DNA from: Psettodes erumei
Taxonomy: Eukaryota > Chordata > Actinopteri > Pleuronectiformes > Psettodidae
DNA length: 64,000 nucleotides
Assembly (NCBI GenBank): GCA_016785225.1
Contig: JAFBJZ010000958.1
Location: 409,001 to 473,000 of the forward strand
Direction of reading: 5' to 3'
Shown: positions 48,601-61,700 of the stretch, piece by piece
Layout of the letters: every line of letters begins with the position of its first letter
Numbering within the stretch: the first letter of the stretch is position 1
Notes under the pieces: model-generated
The model's database searches: none
Told to the model about the DNA's origin: nothing
The model's input: the letters and a program-made list of their open reading frames with translations, nothing else
Position numbers and translations under genes: made by a program

Positions 48601-51600
48601 CCACCCTCCTCCCTTGCATCTCCTCACCCCTTCCCCCTTTGCCTCCCACCCTAGCTCCCTGCCTACTTCCCCCTCCCGCTGAACTCTCAGTGCTTTACCG
48701 ACCCACAGCCTCATGGTGTTCCAGGAGGATTTTTAAAAGCCCTTCGGACTCCCATGCCGTCTTAAGACTGGAAAATGTCCGTAAATCTGTGAGATTAGAA
48801 AAAAAAATGCCTCCCCATGCATGGACTGACAACGACATGAAAAGAATAGCTGGAATTAGCTCAAGCCCCCGGGAAGGTTTTTCATTTGCTTTAAGAAAAT
48901 AGAGGATTTTAAGACCCGTCGCCCTAAAACAACTAATTGTATAAGATGCATATTTTCCCCGGTGGGGGAGGCCGCTTCATCCGTGTCGTCTCTCGTGGTC
49001 GTTCCACCTTCGCGAACAACCTTTTTTTTTTTTAAGTGGTCGCGCCAGGGTGGGTGGCAGTAATAAAAGGGCCCCGCTCTCGGTTTGTATTTGTTTGCGT
49101 TTGTTCGCCAGCAGGGTTGAAGGGGAAATCAGATGAATAAATAGCTGTTGTTTCTTCGTACCGTAAAAAGCCGGGGTGGCGGAGAAGGTCACGGGCTGTC
49201 AGCGCTTGAATGTCTCTGCTTTTAATTCCGCATTTGTTTTCAGCAACAACAAAAGAAAAGGAAAAAAGAAAAGGGCGCCGAACTGTGTTGGAGAGTCAGT
49301 CTGCAGCGCGCTCAGACACTGCCGTCACCAGGTTCTTCAGCGTTTCGCACACGGCCCCAGCCCCGCATATTTTAGCGTGCGTACGAATCTCGCGGTTTTT
49401 AATGGCTCTAATTGGCTGTAACCCGTCTATCGTTTGTGTGTCAAGGTCTCGCCTCGCTCGCCGGGCCCAAACAAAATTATCAGTGCTTGCCTCCACACGT
49501 AGAGGACTATTCTGAGAGGAGGCGCGGCTCGAAAAACACGCGCGTTCGCATAGGAGCGAGTGGAAATAATGAATTAGCTCGCCGTCGAACGGCCGCAGTC
49601 AGGAATCCGACGCTTATTGAAGCAACGGTCCAACTGAACTCTTGGGCCCTGGAACATCTTGTGTGCAGGATTCTGCGTTCGATGCAGAGTATGGTATTTC
49701 AGGGGCCGACCGTCAGCATTTCGGGTGAAAGCCGGCCCCCTCCTTTATTTCCCCTCTGACGGCGTGTCCACAAAACGTACACTCGAAGAGGCAGATTGGA
49801 AACTTTCATGTGTAAAGTCAGCCTCAAGTTCAGGGAAAGAGTCAGACATGCAGTGACACATACAGTATACTGCCTGAGCTGAACCTGCTAGGATAGCTGA
49901 TCTTTTAAGTACTTATTTTTTACGAGCTTTTCCCCCATTATCATTATACTGCCTCACTTATGAGTTTCAACAAACACAATTATTAAGATTGTAAATGATT
50001 CAGTTCCAGGAAATACTGTAGGTAAAAAAAAGTGGGCAAATCAGCTGGCATGTTGCTGCTGCGACCTCTGTTCAGCAGTTCTCTAAATTAGATTTTGTGC
50101 TGAAAGAGTCAGATATGCGGTCGTTAGTCAGTTCTGACCCAGTAATGTGAGGAGTGTCCACTTCTCATATTCCATCCATGGTCGAGAGTCAGCGTTGTCC
50201 TGATCTTTGGCTCTTGACACTCTGGATCCCTTTTCTTCGCCAGATGTAGTTGCGATTTCTGCCACTTTGTTTCTCTGGAGCGGAGACCAAAGTGAGGGGT
50301 TTCGAATTTCGATGCAACGCATCCTGCTTTCTCTCCTCTGGGCGCCGCGAAACCGCGTGTCACGTGAAACTCGGCGCATCGTTTGATTGTTAGCCCGAAT
50401 GTTTTCTACACGTGGATGCAAGAGCGAAACGCTGACTTGTGTTCAGTTTAAAAGAGGTTTGAGATTAAAAGGAGCTCCGTCGGCTCCATTGTGTCGCTGA
50501 TTAGCGCATTCATCGCCGCTTCTGTTTTTTCATGCGAACGTCTGCCTGCTCGCCACGTGTGAGTGTGAAGCTGTGAGACCATTAGCATGTTCGCACCATG
50601 TCGCCACCGCTCCCCTTTGGGGGGGCAGATGCAGGAGAGCGATGCCTTCTTCTTTTTCCCCGGGAACAGGGTGAGTGCAGCTGGCTGAAAACATCATTAG
50701 TTCCTGGCAGAAAAAAAAACAAAACAAAAACTCTCCTCTCCGTCATAAATTATTTTTGTCCTGGTAAATTATTTCCTTTGCATGATACAACATCGACATG
50801 GCACCACAACAATTAGTTTGGTAATCCCTTATGGGCTGTAGAGGCACTGGTGCTGTTGTGGAAAGATTTGCTGCAATCAATAATGGATCCGCAAATGAAT
50901 TTATGGTCTTTTTAATTAATCTAACCATACTGCAAACTGCAATGGTCTACCACTCTGTTTCCTACCCAAATTATTTACATCCAAGAAATCGTTTGCTTTT
51001 AATCCAGAAATCTTATATCATCAGTGTATTTTCTTTTCTGTTCTACAATGGTCCTTTGTGTTCCCCCCCCCCAAGACATCCATATTTCATCTAACTTCAC
51101 CTCTCCATTGAAATGAACGGATGGAGCCACCGCCGACCCCTCGCTCTTAACCATTTGACGATCCGCTAACCCGCTGGATTGGGGTCACCGGGTGTGACGG
51201 GCGCCAAACGCAGCCCATCTGCTACGCGAATCACGGATGGGGTGGAAGAATATAGGGCAGCGCGTCGGGTCGTGTTGCGTCACAGCTGGGAGATATTTCC
51301 ATGTATGACAGAGAGGCGGGGGGGCGTGGGAGGCGCCCTGCGTTTCAGTATGGGAAAAAGACATGTATTAACACAGACATGGACGTGAGTCCGTCAAGTT
51401 ATTTTTCTGCCGGAGGAGAGCGTTACCCAAACGACAAGGGCCGTTTTCAAGGTCGCTCCTGCCGGGAAAATCCTCCTGACGCCCCGTGTTCGCACCCTCC
51501 CCTCCAAAAAAAAGGCTCTCTTCTTATTGCCGCTCCCCAAAAAGCCACTCGCCGGCAAGTTTGACGGGAGCGGCGGGGAGACGGTAGGAAGTGAGGTATG

Positions 51601-52040
51601 AAGGTGAGGGAGAAAGAGAGGAGGGCGGGTGGGAGGGGGAAAAAATGGAGGTGAGGCTGAACCGCAGAGACTGAACTGACAATGTGGTTTTGTTCCGGGG
51701 AAGCGCTGCTGGCCGCTTTTCGTTTTTTCACTCCCATGATTCTCCCGGCACTTTAGTCAGGAGCGCCGCACGGCCCTCCTAGATCGGCTCCTCTGTCTCC
51801 ACGCATGCAGTCGCAGAGCCCCTGATGCACTGGCCTCCCTTGCGCTGTCCCATGCCATCCCTTCTGTTTTCACAGAGATAGCGAGGAGAAGAGTGTCAGC
51901 CCCTCCTACGGCGCGGCGCGCAGTCCACGTTTTGCGAAGGGTAATTCGATAAATCTCCCCCTCGAGCGGAGCTTTGGAGCTACAGGGAGGCGAAAGCTGA
52001 ATGCGGGAGCGGCGTGTTCGTACCTACAGTTCAACCCAAG
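45690..52040. other. Intron stretch with no recognisable gene
   Basis: CpG-rich unique DNA with chance frames on both strands. The longest frames (for example 46426-46671, 47650-47940 and 49412-49759) show no domain, no repeated family signature and no convincing splice sites. Poly-C, poly-G and poly-T runs occur at about 48426, 49020 and 51064. Confidence 0.5.
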
Positions 52041-52085
52041 AAGATCTAGTTTGTCCGTAAGCTGTCCAACAGGAAGTCTCTATTC

Positions 52086-52235
52086 CAGTGGTGTCAAACT
52101 CATTTTGTGTCAGGGGCCACATACTGCCAAATTTAATCTCAAGTGGGCCAGACCAGTAAAATCATGGCACAATGGCAAAATTGCAGACTATTCAGACTTT
52201 TTCGGGTTTTTACGCTTTGCAAAATCATCTCGCTG
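52086..52235 (+). mobile_element. Fragment of a non-autonomous hAT-like element
   Basis: The segment starts CAGTGGTGTCAAACTCATTT and continues with GGGGCCACATACTGCC and AAGTGGGCCAGACCAGTAAA, text that I recognise from a hAT-type repeat very common in fish genomes. Near 52214-52232 it keeps a piece of the distal part (GCAAAATCATCTCGC), so the interior is deleted and the far inverted repeat is missing. The open frame across it is not a gene. Confidence 0.65.
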
Positions 52236-52974
52236 TGACAGTTCCTTCTTGACCCAGGTAGTAGTTTGACAAGGCCATTCAACGCTCATCAGTTAACCAT
52301 CCAGCTAAGATTATTGTGTTGAACAGCATATGGACAGTGCTGGTCAGTCTGCAGTCACACTCTCGCTCTTGCCTCGCCCGCTGATTTGCGGATTTGTGGC
52401 TCAGTGCGGCCAGCTCTCGTCGGCCGGCGACTCCTCGCCTGCAGCCTCCCACTCTGACGAACAATGTGTAAATACCCTCCCAGACCCCCACTCAGGGGCA
52501 AGCGATACGGCTCGTGGGTGGTTTACTTGGCAGTGTGTATTTACGCGGGTAGCTTTATTGAAAGAACAAACAGTGCTGAGCAAAAGAACCATTTCTGTGG
52601 TTTATGAATCATATACTGACCTTCGGTTCAAGCCTCGGTCACTAAAGACAGACTTTGATTCCGATTGAGCTTTTCGCTGGGTTTCCTGTCCGCTGGCGCG
52701 TCAAAACACGGAGCCGCATTTACATTTCGGGCAGTCGTCGGGCCAACGCGAGACGTTAACGACGCGATGAGCCGAACGGTTAGCTGCGGGAGCGCGAGCA
52801 TCCCGGCCTGGCGAGGCGTTAATGAAGGATGGGGCAGTGAGGGGATAAAGGGGGGGGGGCTGTAGAGGTGGAGGGGGGTGCTGTTTTGCGGCTGGTGACT
52901 GATTGCACATTATCTTAATTACCCTCGGTCCCTGGACATGCATTAGATTTCATGTAAACAACACCACTGGGAAT

Positions 52975-53190
52975 GGCGGTCCGCTCCCTCCCTCCCGCCC
53001 TCTCATCTCCACCACCCTCAATCTTTAACTTACCGCATGCTGTCCTCTCCTCCCTTTCCGCTTCTCCTCTCCTTCCCTCTCCTCCTCTTGTCTTTCCTCC
53101 CCTCTCCCCATCCTTTCACTCCCTCCCCCTCTCCCGCTTTGCCCTTCTCCCCTCCGCTCCTCTCGCCTTTCTTCTTCCCTCCTCGCGTAT
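52975..53190. repeat. Pyrimidine-rich tract
   Basis: About 215 bases almost entirely C and T on the plus strand. Confidence 0.75.
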
Positions 53191-54261
53191 GTTCACGCCT
53201 GATATCTCCCCCGCATCTGTTTGTGTCGCGTCGTCCCGGTGACTGTGCACATGAAGAATTCTGAGATTTGATTGACAGGGACGCGCAGCGACAGCGCCGC
53301 CCGGTTCGACCCGGCTGCGGCCATTACAGCCGCGAGCTGGAGCCAACTGGGAACGACAACTGTGGCATGCCGGCTGAAAACCAAAGTCCCTTCGAATCCC
53401 AGGGTCTATATCAGAGTACAAATTTAAACGTTCTTTTCTTTTCGCGTGTGTTTCATTGGTGACCGTACAGTAGAGCACATACAGTATCTCAGTAAGGTTT
53501 TTGTCCATTGGGCTGTTCAAAAGACTAACTGGCTATTTGGAGTCGTTTGTAACGTACCCACGGACATACGAACAACTTTTGCCGCATTACTTTGACTCCG
53601 GAGAAAACGTCAAAACGTGACGACAAGTCCTGCAGTTCCACTTTTCGTTGTGAGATCTTGAGCTTCCGATGTGGCACAATGTCTCCAGCGTGCGTGCGGT
53701 ACGTCATCGCGCTAAGCGTCTCTTCGCCACCGAGCCGGGGTCAAGCTGAGCGAGGTCCCGCGAGCGTCGGGGTGCAATTTACAGGAAGTTGAGACGGAAT
53801 CCCTCCCTTAACACCGAAAATATGCGGCTGTGTGTCTGCGCCGAGCGTGATCGTCTCAGTGCAGATGCCACGGGGCATCATTTGCACAGGGACGGCGGTT
53901 GAAGGCGCTGTCCAGTTAGCAGTTGGTCCACACCTCGTCTGCGTGTGTCGGTTTGGTTCGGTCACCTCCACGCTGTTCTCCTGCTAATATCTGACGCGCT
54001 ACTTTTAATCCGCTCCGCTTTGTGTCCCGCTCGCCAGGACGTATGAATGTCATACTTTCCATCTTTCTTGCATTAGCGTTACGGTTCTTACCGTATGACG
54101 AGACGGGCGGATCCTGCCAAGTTTGTGGCTGTAGTCTGAGGACGTGTGTGTGTTTGTGTGTGTCAGTATCAATGTGTTTTATTCCCAAAGTTTGATTGCC
54201 TGCGTTTGTGGCTTTATAGATGATCTCAGCGTTGCATGCTTTGTGAGATTGTGTGTGATGC

Positions 54262-54289
<28 letters not shown>
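54262..54289. repeat. (TG)n microsatellite
   Basis: 14 uninterrupted TG units. Confidence 0.9.
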
Positions 54290-54293
<4 letters not shown>

Positions 54294-54536
54294 GGCGTTT
54301 GGAGCAGGCATGAGGCAGGTTCGGGGGCCAGCGCGTTGCGGCGTAGCATGGACTTCCTCCAAAGGCCTGTGGCTGTTGAACTTTTATGGAGAGTCAAGCG
54401 CTGCACAGACCTCTCAGTCTACCCGGTGCACATCGCACACACACACGCGAGCGCACACACATACACACACCAGCAGCCGCCCAGTCTTCATTAGAAGTGC
54501 CACCAGTAGTCAAGCCTGCAGCCTGACACTTCAAAG

Positions 54537-54540
<4 letters not shown>

Positions 54541-54588
<48 letters not shown>
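54541..54588. repeat. (CT)n microsatellite
   Basis: 24 uninterrupted CT units followed by a pyrimidine-rich stretch to about 54730. Confidence 0.95.
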
Positions 54589-54591
<3 letters not shown>

Positions 54592-55321
54592 CGTTTCTCC
54601 TCTCTGCCCCGTGCTCGCTCTCTCAATTTTTGGCACTTATTTTCCTCCTCTGTCCCTCGATGCCTTTCTTTACGCTCTCCCTTCTCTTCCCTCCAGTTTT
54701 CTCACTTCCTTTGCTCTCTCTGCTCTCCGGGTCCAACCTGAGGGAAAACACTTAGCGTCCGCTCCATACGATCTCTTAAAGGAGCTCTCCGAAGACGAGC
54801 TTTCTTCAAAGGTGCCTCCAAAAAAACTTTGTAGCTGGCTCCCTGGCAGAGAACGGTGGCTGCTCACACCGCAGAGTGGCACAACACATTCATTTGCACG
54901 TCGTCACAAAGTAGCGCGCACCGGAAGCTTTGTGATCTTGTCTCTATTTGCGCTTTAATTTGAAACGAAATGCCCTTCTGGCCTTGGTTTACACTGTGGC
55001 GGAGCATGGTCGTGTAAAATTGGACTTGTTGCTTGTTGCTTAATCAATTAATTGATCAGAAGTAATGGGAAAACGATTATGATAATTGTTAAAGTTATTA
55101 TTAGCAGTAGTCATTATTCAAGCAGGGATAGCGAGTATTTTCCGTCATAATAAAATGAAGATATTTGGGTTGTGGACTGGATTTTGGTCAAAGCGGGACA
55201 CGTGAAGCTCGTTCGGAAACTGTAATTGGTGTTCTCCCAGTGCCTGACATTTCATAAAGCAACCAACCAACTTTTTCGAGAGAGTACTTAACAAATTGAA
55301 ATGAAATTCGCCCGTCACATG

Positions 55322-55348
55322 CACACACACACACACACACACACACAC
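55322..55348. repeat. (CA)n microsatellite
   Basis: An uninterrupted CA run of 27 bases. Confidence 0.9.
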
Positions 55349-55886
55349 GCAGCAGGCTCAACTCTGAGCGATGCAGAGGGGTAACTGATCCTGACTTGGC
55401 CGCAGACCAGAGCCCTGATATTGATTGATCGTCACGTGGATTGCTCCCAGAGATTGCACCCCCCATGCAGACCAGCTGCATATGATACTCTAAGTGTAAT
55501 TCCGCCGGGGGGGTGGGGGGGGGTGTTTCACCCTGGGCGAGCGGATTATGCGTGTCATGACTCAGCATGCGCCCGGTATTCCTGATGGATTCCTGGGCTC
55601 CGTTTTGCTCGGAGATGAATCACAGTGGCGCGTGATCACGGGCGCGGCGAGGCCGAGACCGGCGTCCTCGAGTTGTGTAGCGATGGAGCAGCGACGTGGA
55701 GTTTACAGATGTCTTTATGAGCAGAGCTGGAGGAAAATGTATGAAAAGAATTTATTGATGAAATTAAAAGCTTTATCCCTTTTTCTTTTTTGGCATAGCT
55801 TAGCCAGTCACCATGTCACCATGTGGTCTCCAGCTGTGTGTGTTCCATCACAGTATCTCTGGCTTTGACTCAGGGAGACCCCAAAT

Positions 55887-55888
<2 letters not shown>

Positions 55889-55924
<36 letters not shown>
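55889..55924. repeat. (GT)n microsatellite
   Basis: 18 uninterrupted GT units. Confidence 0.9.
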
Positions 55925-55927
<3 letters not shown>

Positions 55928-58900
55928 CCTGTGATACGCTTAAACTTTGTTCTTTCATTACAGGAAACATTACTGGCTTATTTTTTCCGCTTTCACCCGT
56001 TCTTACCTAGTGATCTTGGTTTCGTGGTTTTTCTCATGACCAAACTGGTTCTCTCCTTCCTCACACACACACACACACCTTACAGTATTAATAGTTCTGC
56101 TAATTGTGCAGAATAATTTAGTGCGACACTTGTGTCTATGTGAGAGAGGGAAGGAGGAGAAAATGGTTCCCAATTAGCTCAACTTTGAAACTCTCTTCCC
56201 CCTTTTTTTTTTCGAGAATGTTCCCCCTTGCAGCCCCTAGCTAGGGGTGTGTGTGTGTACAGGCTTGTGTTGGTTGGTGCGTATGTGAGCATGAGCTTGA
56301 GGGTCTGGCACTAAGACGACAAATTAAAACTAGTGCCGGCAGCAAAGGACCAATGGGAGCAGGGCGCCAATGCACTTCCCCGCCGTCGACGTGGTAACGC
56401 AAACCAGATGCAGTTGGGCAGCGTGTGTGTATGTGTTAGTGTGTGCGTTTTTTTTTTTTTTTGCAAATGCCTCCTCGCTGATACACACTGTGCTTTGTGC
56501 ACATAATGAACGTTTGTACCTTTCTGGAAGCAGAAATGCCGAGGCTGCACTTTTATTCACGTGAAGAGCCGAGGAGCGTAACGGAGGCCTGGGTCGTAAG
56601 CGCGGTCGAAGGAAGAGAGGAGTTCCTCTTTCCCCTCCTGTCCGCTCCATTTCATTTGCTATCTTTCTGGATCCATGCTCGATGCGATATGTATACATAC
56701 ATATACACTTCTCACGTGCACAAGTCAGACTCGTACGCTCAAAAATGCTAATGTCAGTCTTGAAATCTTCAAATACCTGCAGAACTGCTGACACTCCCAA
56801 CAGCCTCAGCAATACTTTGTGTTTAGCGTTCACTAGCAACCGTTTGCAGTGGCTCGAAACAAAGAAGCTGAAGGGAAGACGAGCGGTGGACGTGCTAATC
56901 ATCAGCACGCCGCCATTAGCATTTAGCTCGAAACTGCTGCGATGAGTAGCAGAACGATGACGTTTGTGAGTAGCCAATAGGTGATGATGACGATAGCAGT
57001 TAGTGACATGCAGAGCTCAGACAAACTCGCTGTCTCTCACACACACACACTGCAGCTGTGTAGAACAGAATGAATCTTCCCTCTCCCGCTGAAGTGGAGA
57101 CAGAGTGGCTCAATCAGTTTGTGGTGTTTGTGCTCTTCCTCTCAGTCGCTCATGTTACAGCCTGACTGTGGCTCTCGGCTAAACAGGGAGCTGTCCCCCG
57201 ATCACATCCGCCATGGTAATAATGCCGTTTGGTTGTCTTTTCTTTCAACATGTAAGCAGGGATCTTTCCACAAAAAGAACAAAAAACGTCCGACGCCGGC
57301 TTTGCTGTCGTCCGTTCACGGCTGTCTCGCCCCGACGATGAGGAGGAGAGCGACCTCGCGGGCCTGAGTCGCTCTGCTCGTCCGCTGCTTTGCTTCCGAC
57401 CGATCGTGGCAGATTGATTCCTCAGATGAGTTATAGGCGCGGCGAGAGAGAGGGTCTGGGAGGGAACAAAAGTGCGCGCGGAAACAAGCAGCGACCTCTG
57501 CTGCGACGGCAGGGAGGGGCCGCGCCGAGAGGGGGTGATGCAGAGCAGGATGGACAGGAAGAGACGGGCGTTGAAAAGGAGGGAGCGGGATGAATGTAGA
57601 CAGAGATGGAATGTGACAGTCAGACAAAGGGGGCGGAGGGATTTTAGACTTCACCGTCCGTCTGTGGCTGCTCGTGATGGATAGGAGATGGAGTCAGGAA
57701 CTCACGTGCAGCGAGAGCGCACAAATCGTATTTATTTTCTTTCTTCGCCGCGACCTATTCTGCACTCATCTCTGCCACGGTTGTCCGTCACGCTCGGGTA
57801 GATTAAGCATTTCTCACTTTGCGCCACGGTTCCATCAAGGTGTGTCAGGTGTTATTGACTTTGTATCAGGTTTACCATCAGGCTGAAATATTTGTGAGTG
57901 TGTGTGTTGTGTGTGCGAGGCCTGGAGTTAGGAAGTATGCCCTTCAGACTGATTCGATGTTGTAGGCAGGAGTAAACATGCCACCTTTTGCGGGAGCATC
58001 TCGTGCAGATTGGCCAATTTTGTAGTTTGTAAAAAAAAAAAAAAAAAAAATCCAGTTTCACATCATGCAAATTAATCACAAAATAGGCGTTCTAGGAGTT
58101 ATAATTTTTTTTTTTAATCCTTCGGTGTTATTTATGAAAAGCTGAAAGCTCATTTTCAACTCAGACTATATATATCTATTAAAATTACAAGTATTTTATC
58201 TGATTCATTGCAAGAAATTAGGTTTTTCAGCAGGTATCAATCGCTCCAAAGTCTATTCACATCGAAAGAAGCGAAGCATCCTGCACTCTGATGATCACTT
58301 GAAGGCTACGCTGAGCGCCAAAATGTCGTAAATCAAGTGAATACTGGTGATCGAGAGTGTTCGTGGGCTTTTTCGGTGGTGCGATAGTCTATTGATGGAC
58401 GATCCTAATTCATCAAATTGTGAGAAGCAGCCGTTCCACAGCTTTGACGCTCATCCCGGGAAAAACACGTTTGGTGCAGCACGTTACTGCCCTCCGGGGC
58501 TTTGAGGCTGAGCAAAATCCACGCTCACGAAGACGGGCTTGTTCTTCAGAGGAGCCGATCGCCGACCGTGATCAGTGCAAACATTTGCAGGCCCACGGTT
58601 TGGCTTCCCCCGTACCACCGCAGCTATAGTGCGCAGCACATAAATCAGCCAGCGGATTAATCTATAGAAACCCAGGCTGGGGTTGTAGTTCCCTATGCGA
58701 CATCCAGGTCTGGGGCGGGCCCCTCATTAGTGGGAATTCTGATGCTGCGCCTCTGTGAAAAATGGAGAAGCATGACAGTGACTTTCCGGGTTTTGGGATC
58801 TTCTCGCCAGCTCAATAAACTGCAGGTTTTCAGTAACAGGAAGTGACAAGCCGAGCCTTATTGCACCGAGAGGCCTTCGCCCATGGGTCCAAGCTTAGTT

Positions 58901-60639
58901 TCCAAGCAGCCGAACTCTCAAAAACAAAACACAACAGCAGAAAGAAAGATTATACACCTCCCTCCTGTCACATGCTGCCCTCTCCTTTCAGCTCATTAGC
59001 CTGCGCCGCTTCAGAGTTTCCGACGCTCTGCGGTAAATCCGAAAGCTTTAAGGGAATCCTCCGTTCATTAGGATTCACCTTGTTCAAGGTGGACTTTTTT
59101 TCTTTTTCTTTCTTTCTTTCTTTTTAGGAATCTGGCCTGCCGCTGTGGAAATAAATGCTCGTTGAGCTAATGGAACGGGGAGAGCTTTAGTCTCTAAGCA
59201 CGTTTCATCCCTGCAGTGGAAGTGCGCCGTGCGCCTTCGGGCCCCCGCGGCTTTATACCTGCTGCCTCCACATCACCGCTCCCAGGTAGCTGCCCACACG
59301 CATTCGCTACTCTGTTAGAAAAGACAGGAGACCAATTGTAGCGGCGTAGAGGCGCATATAAAAGTTGGCAGGCCGGGACTTCCAACAGTTGTAATCCATA
59401 AGCCTTTCAGCTTGGCTGCAGCGTCGTTACTGCCGCCGCGATGTTGTGTGAGAGAGTTATTGATCAGACGCGGGCTGCATGCTGATGCTTTAGGGGGAGA
59501 GTAGTTAGGTGACAAGTGCATGTGCGTAAAAGTTGCATCACAGTAACTGGGTGTGAGAGGAAATAGTGTTTCCACCTTGCCCATACCAGGCACACTTCAA
59601 ATAGCTGCAGCTCCGTGTGTGTGTGTGCGTGTGTTGTGTATGTGTGCAGATCAATAGCCCCCCCCCCGAATGAAGCCGTGCAGGGATTAAACCAGACCAG
59701 AGACAGAGGAAGTGGAAGGAGGAGAGGAGCGTGTGCGATGGAGAGATATGAAGTCCCCGAGGAGAAAAACGTAGACCAGCAGTTTAATGAGAACTCTGGC
59801 TCTAATGTAAATGGGAATTGATTCCTGCTGCCTTCGTGTCAGGAGGTACTTAACTCTGACGGCAGGAGTGTGTGCGTGTGTGTGTCTGTTTGCACGTGCG
59901 TGGGCATGGACGCGTATTTATCTTTTGTCTCTCTTCTGGTCAATACACTGTCTCATCTGTTCTCTTCTTTACTTGTCACTTCATGAACAAGCTGTAATTA
60001 TACTTTTGTCAGCGCTGATGATTTTTTTGATGCCCTTGCCTACATTCGCGTGTTGTTGTTGTGTGTTTGTTTTTTGTTTTTTTTTTCCACCCACACCAAG
60101 AGGCGCACAGAAAGAACGTGTTATTGTGTGACTACTTGTGTGAGGTCTGGTGAGTTAGCAGAGGCTAGCTGTGGCTCCTGAGGGACCCTGTGTGACATTT
60201 AGACAAAGCATCGGAACAAGGGGCCCCTGCTGATCCATTTGCTCCTCTGTGCCACTGCAAAAAAAACCCCACATCTCTGCCCTTAGACCATGACAGTGCT
60301 CTAAGATGGACTCTCGAGAGGAAGGCTTTTGATAATGTAATTTGGTAGGTAATTGGATGTACACAGCTATTGAAAAAACACACATAAATGGTGCCAAAAC
60401 ATACACAACATCAGCGCTAATGAGGCAGAAAAACTGGAAATGATCAGAGTGAAGGTCATGGCCCAGAGCTTTACACCAGCATGACCTTTCGGTGATTCGT
60501 AAAATTGATCTCTGTGGAACATCCTCAGTGGATTAACATCGTACCGCTCAGTCAAACACTGTCCTCGCGACACCCCCCCCCTTTTTTCCCTCCTCAAAGC
60601 CAACAGCCCTTTAAAAGTTAACAAAGTGGCCTTCAGCTC

Positions 60640-60860
60640 TCATTTGCAGATGGATCACTCATTAGGGGCTCCATTAGTGTCATGTGTAGTGTGATCCTTG
60701 AGAATTAGCCGCAATCAAGCCGCCTTACTGATGCTAATCTGAAACAACTTAACAGGGTTAGCCTAGCCGCTGCCGGCGCTCCAATTAAGAGCCGTGTGAG
60801 TTGCTTAAACAGCCCTCGCTTTTAGGAACTGCAATCCAACAACCGCTCCATTATGCGAGG
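60640..60860. promoter_or_regulatory. Candidate conserved regulatory element
   Basis: A unique block with repeated CATTAG, CTAATC, GAATTAG and CAATTAAG motifs and no simple repeats. Its texture differs from the flanking microsatellite-rich intron. Confidence 0.25.
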
Positions 60861-61559
60861 GAACTTGGATGTTTCCCCGTTACTACGCGACCGTGCCCTC
60901 TTGCCGGGACAAGCAGGAGGTTAGCATGTGGCCGGTTGGGTTTTCACATGTCCTGATTTCCACCGGGCTGTTGTGTTTGTATATGGACCGTGTCCAGCGG
61001 ATGTTTAAATGTCCAGTCGGAGCAATCTAGTGATATTCCAGCCTGGCTAATGTTTTCCAAGTCAGGGGTCAGCGTTCGTTACTCCGCCCCCGAGTGGATA
61101 ATATACTGGAATATTAGGACAAGAAAAGGACGAGAGTATATTGTGAAAATCCAATGAGGAATCTGGGAGCGTGTTTCTGCGTTAAGCTGCTCTGCACTTG
61201 TGAAGCAGAAGGTGACATCAGCAGGCTGCATGAACACAGAGGCAGCTAGACGTGGTCAAGCGAGGGGCCAGCATGCGTCATTATGCGTCACCGCGACAGC
61301 GCTGCAGCGCAGTGAGCAATAACACGATATACAGGGTCTCGATACTCGTACAATACTCCCGTGCCATGTAAACGCCCGAGATAAACACCTTTACACTTTT
61401 ACCAAGTAATCCTCTTACTGACGCATGCGTTTGTCCACTTCTTCTTCACTTTGATCATTTTCTTGCCTTGAACCGGAGCCTGGCCGTCTGACCTCACAAT
61501 GTTTCCTCTCATCGCACTTGAGAGGATGTTTGGTCCTGAGGATAAAGACGTGTCACCAC

Positions 61560-61700
61560 ACACAAACTTCCAAATAATCGCGTGGCGCTGCAGCTATCTG
61601 GCTCTCTTGCGGGACATTAATGCTATTAGCCAACTGCTAGTATTTACTCAGCACCCATTAGATCTGATTGTTAGCCTATGTGGCTAATTAGCACTCCCCA
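61560..61700. promoter_or_regulatory. Candidate conserved regulatory element, TAAT cluster
   Basis: Within 140 bases there are ATTAATGC, CTATTAGCC, CATTAGATC and GGCTAATTAGCAC, a tight cluster of homeodomain-type cores in unique sequence. Confidence 0.3.

Noticed and set aside
50580..50680. Possible small exon with a GTGAGT donor at 50671 (MQESDAFFFFPGNR)
   Set aside because: The acceptor tract is interrupted by a G run and nothing supports a parent gene.
59357..59364. TATAAAAG as a promoter
   Set aside because: An isolated TATA-like octamer without other promoter features or a following gene; a similar one occurs near 19685.
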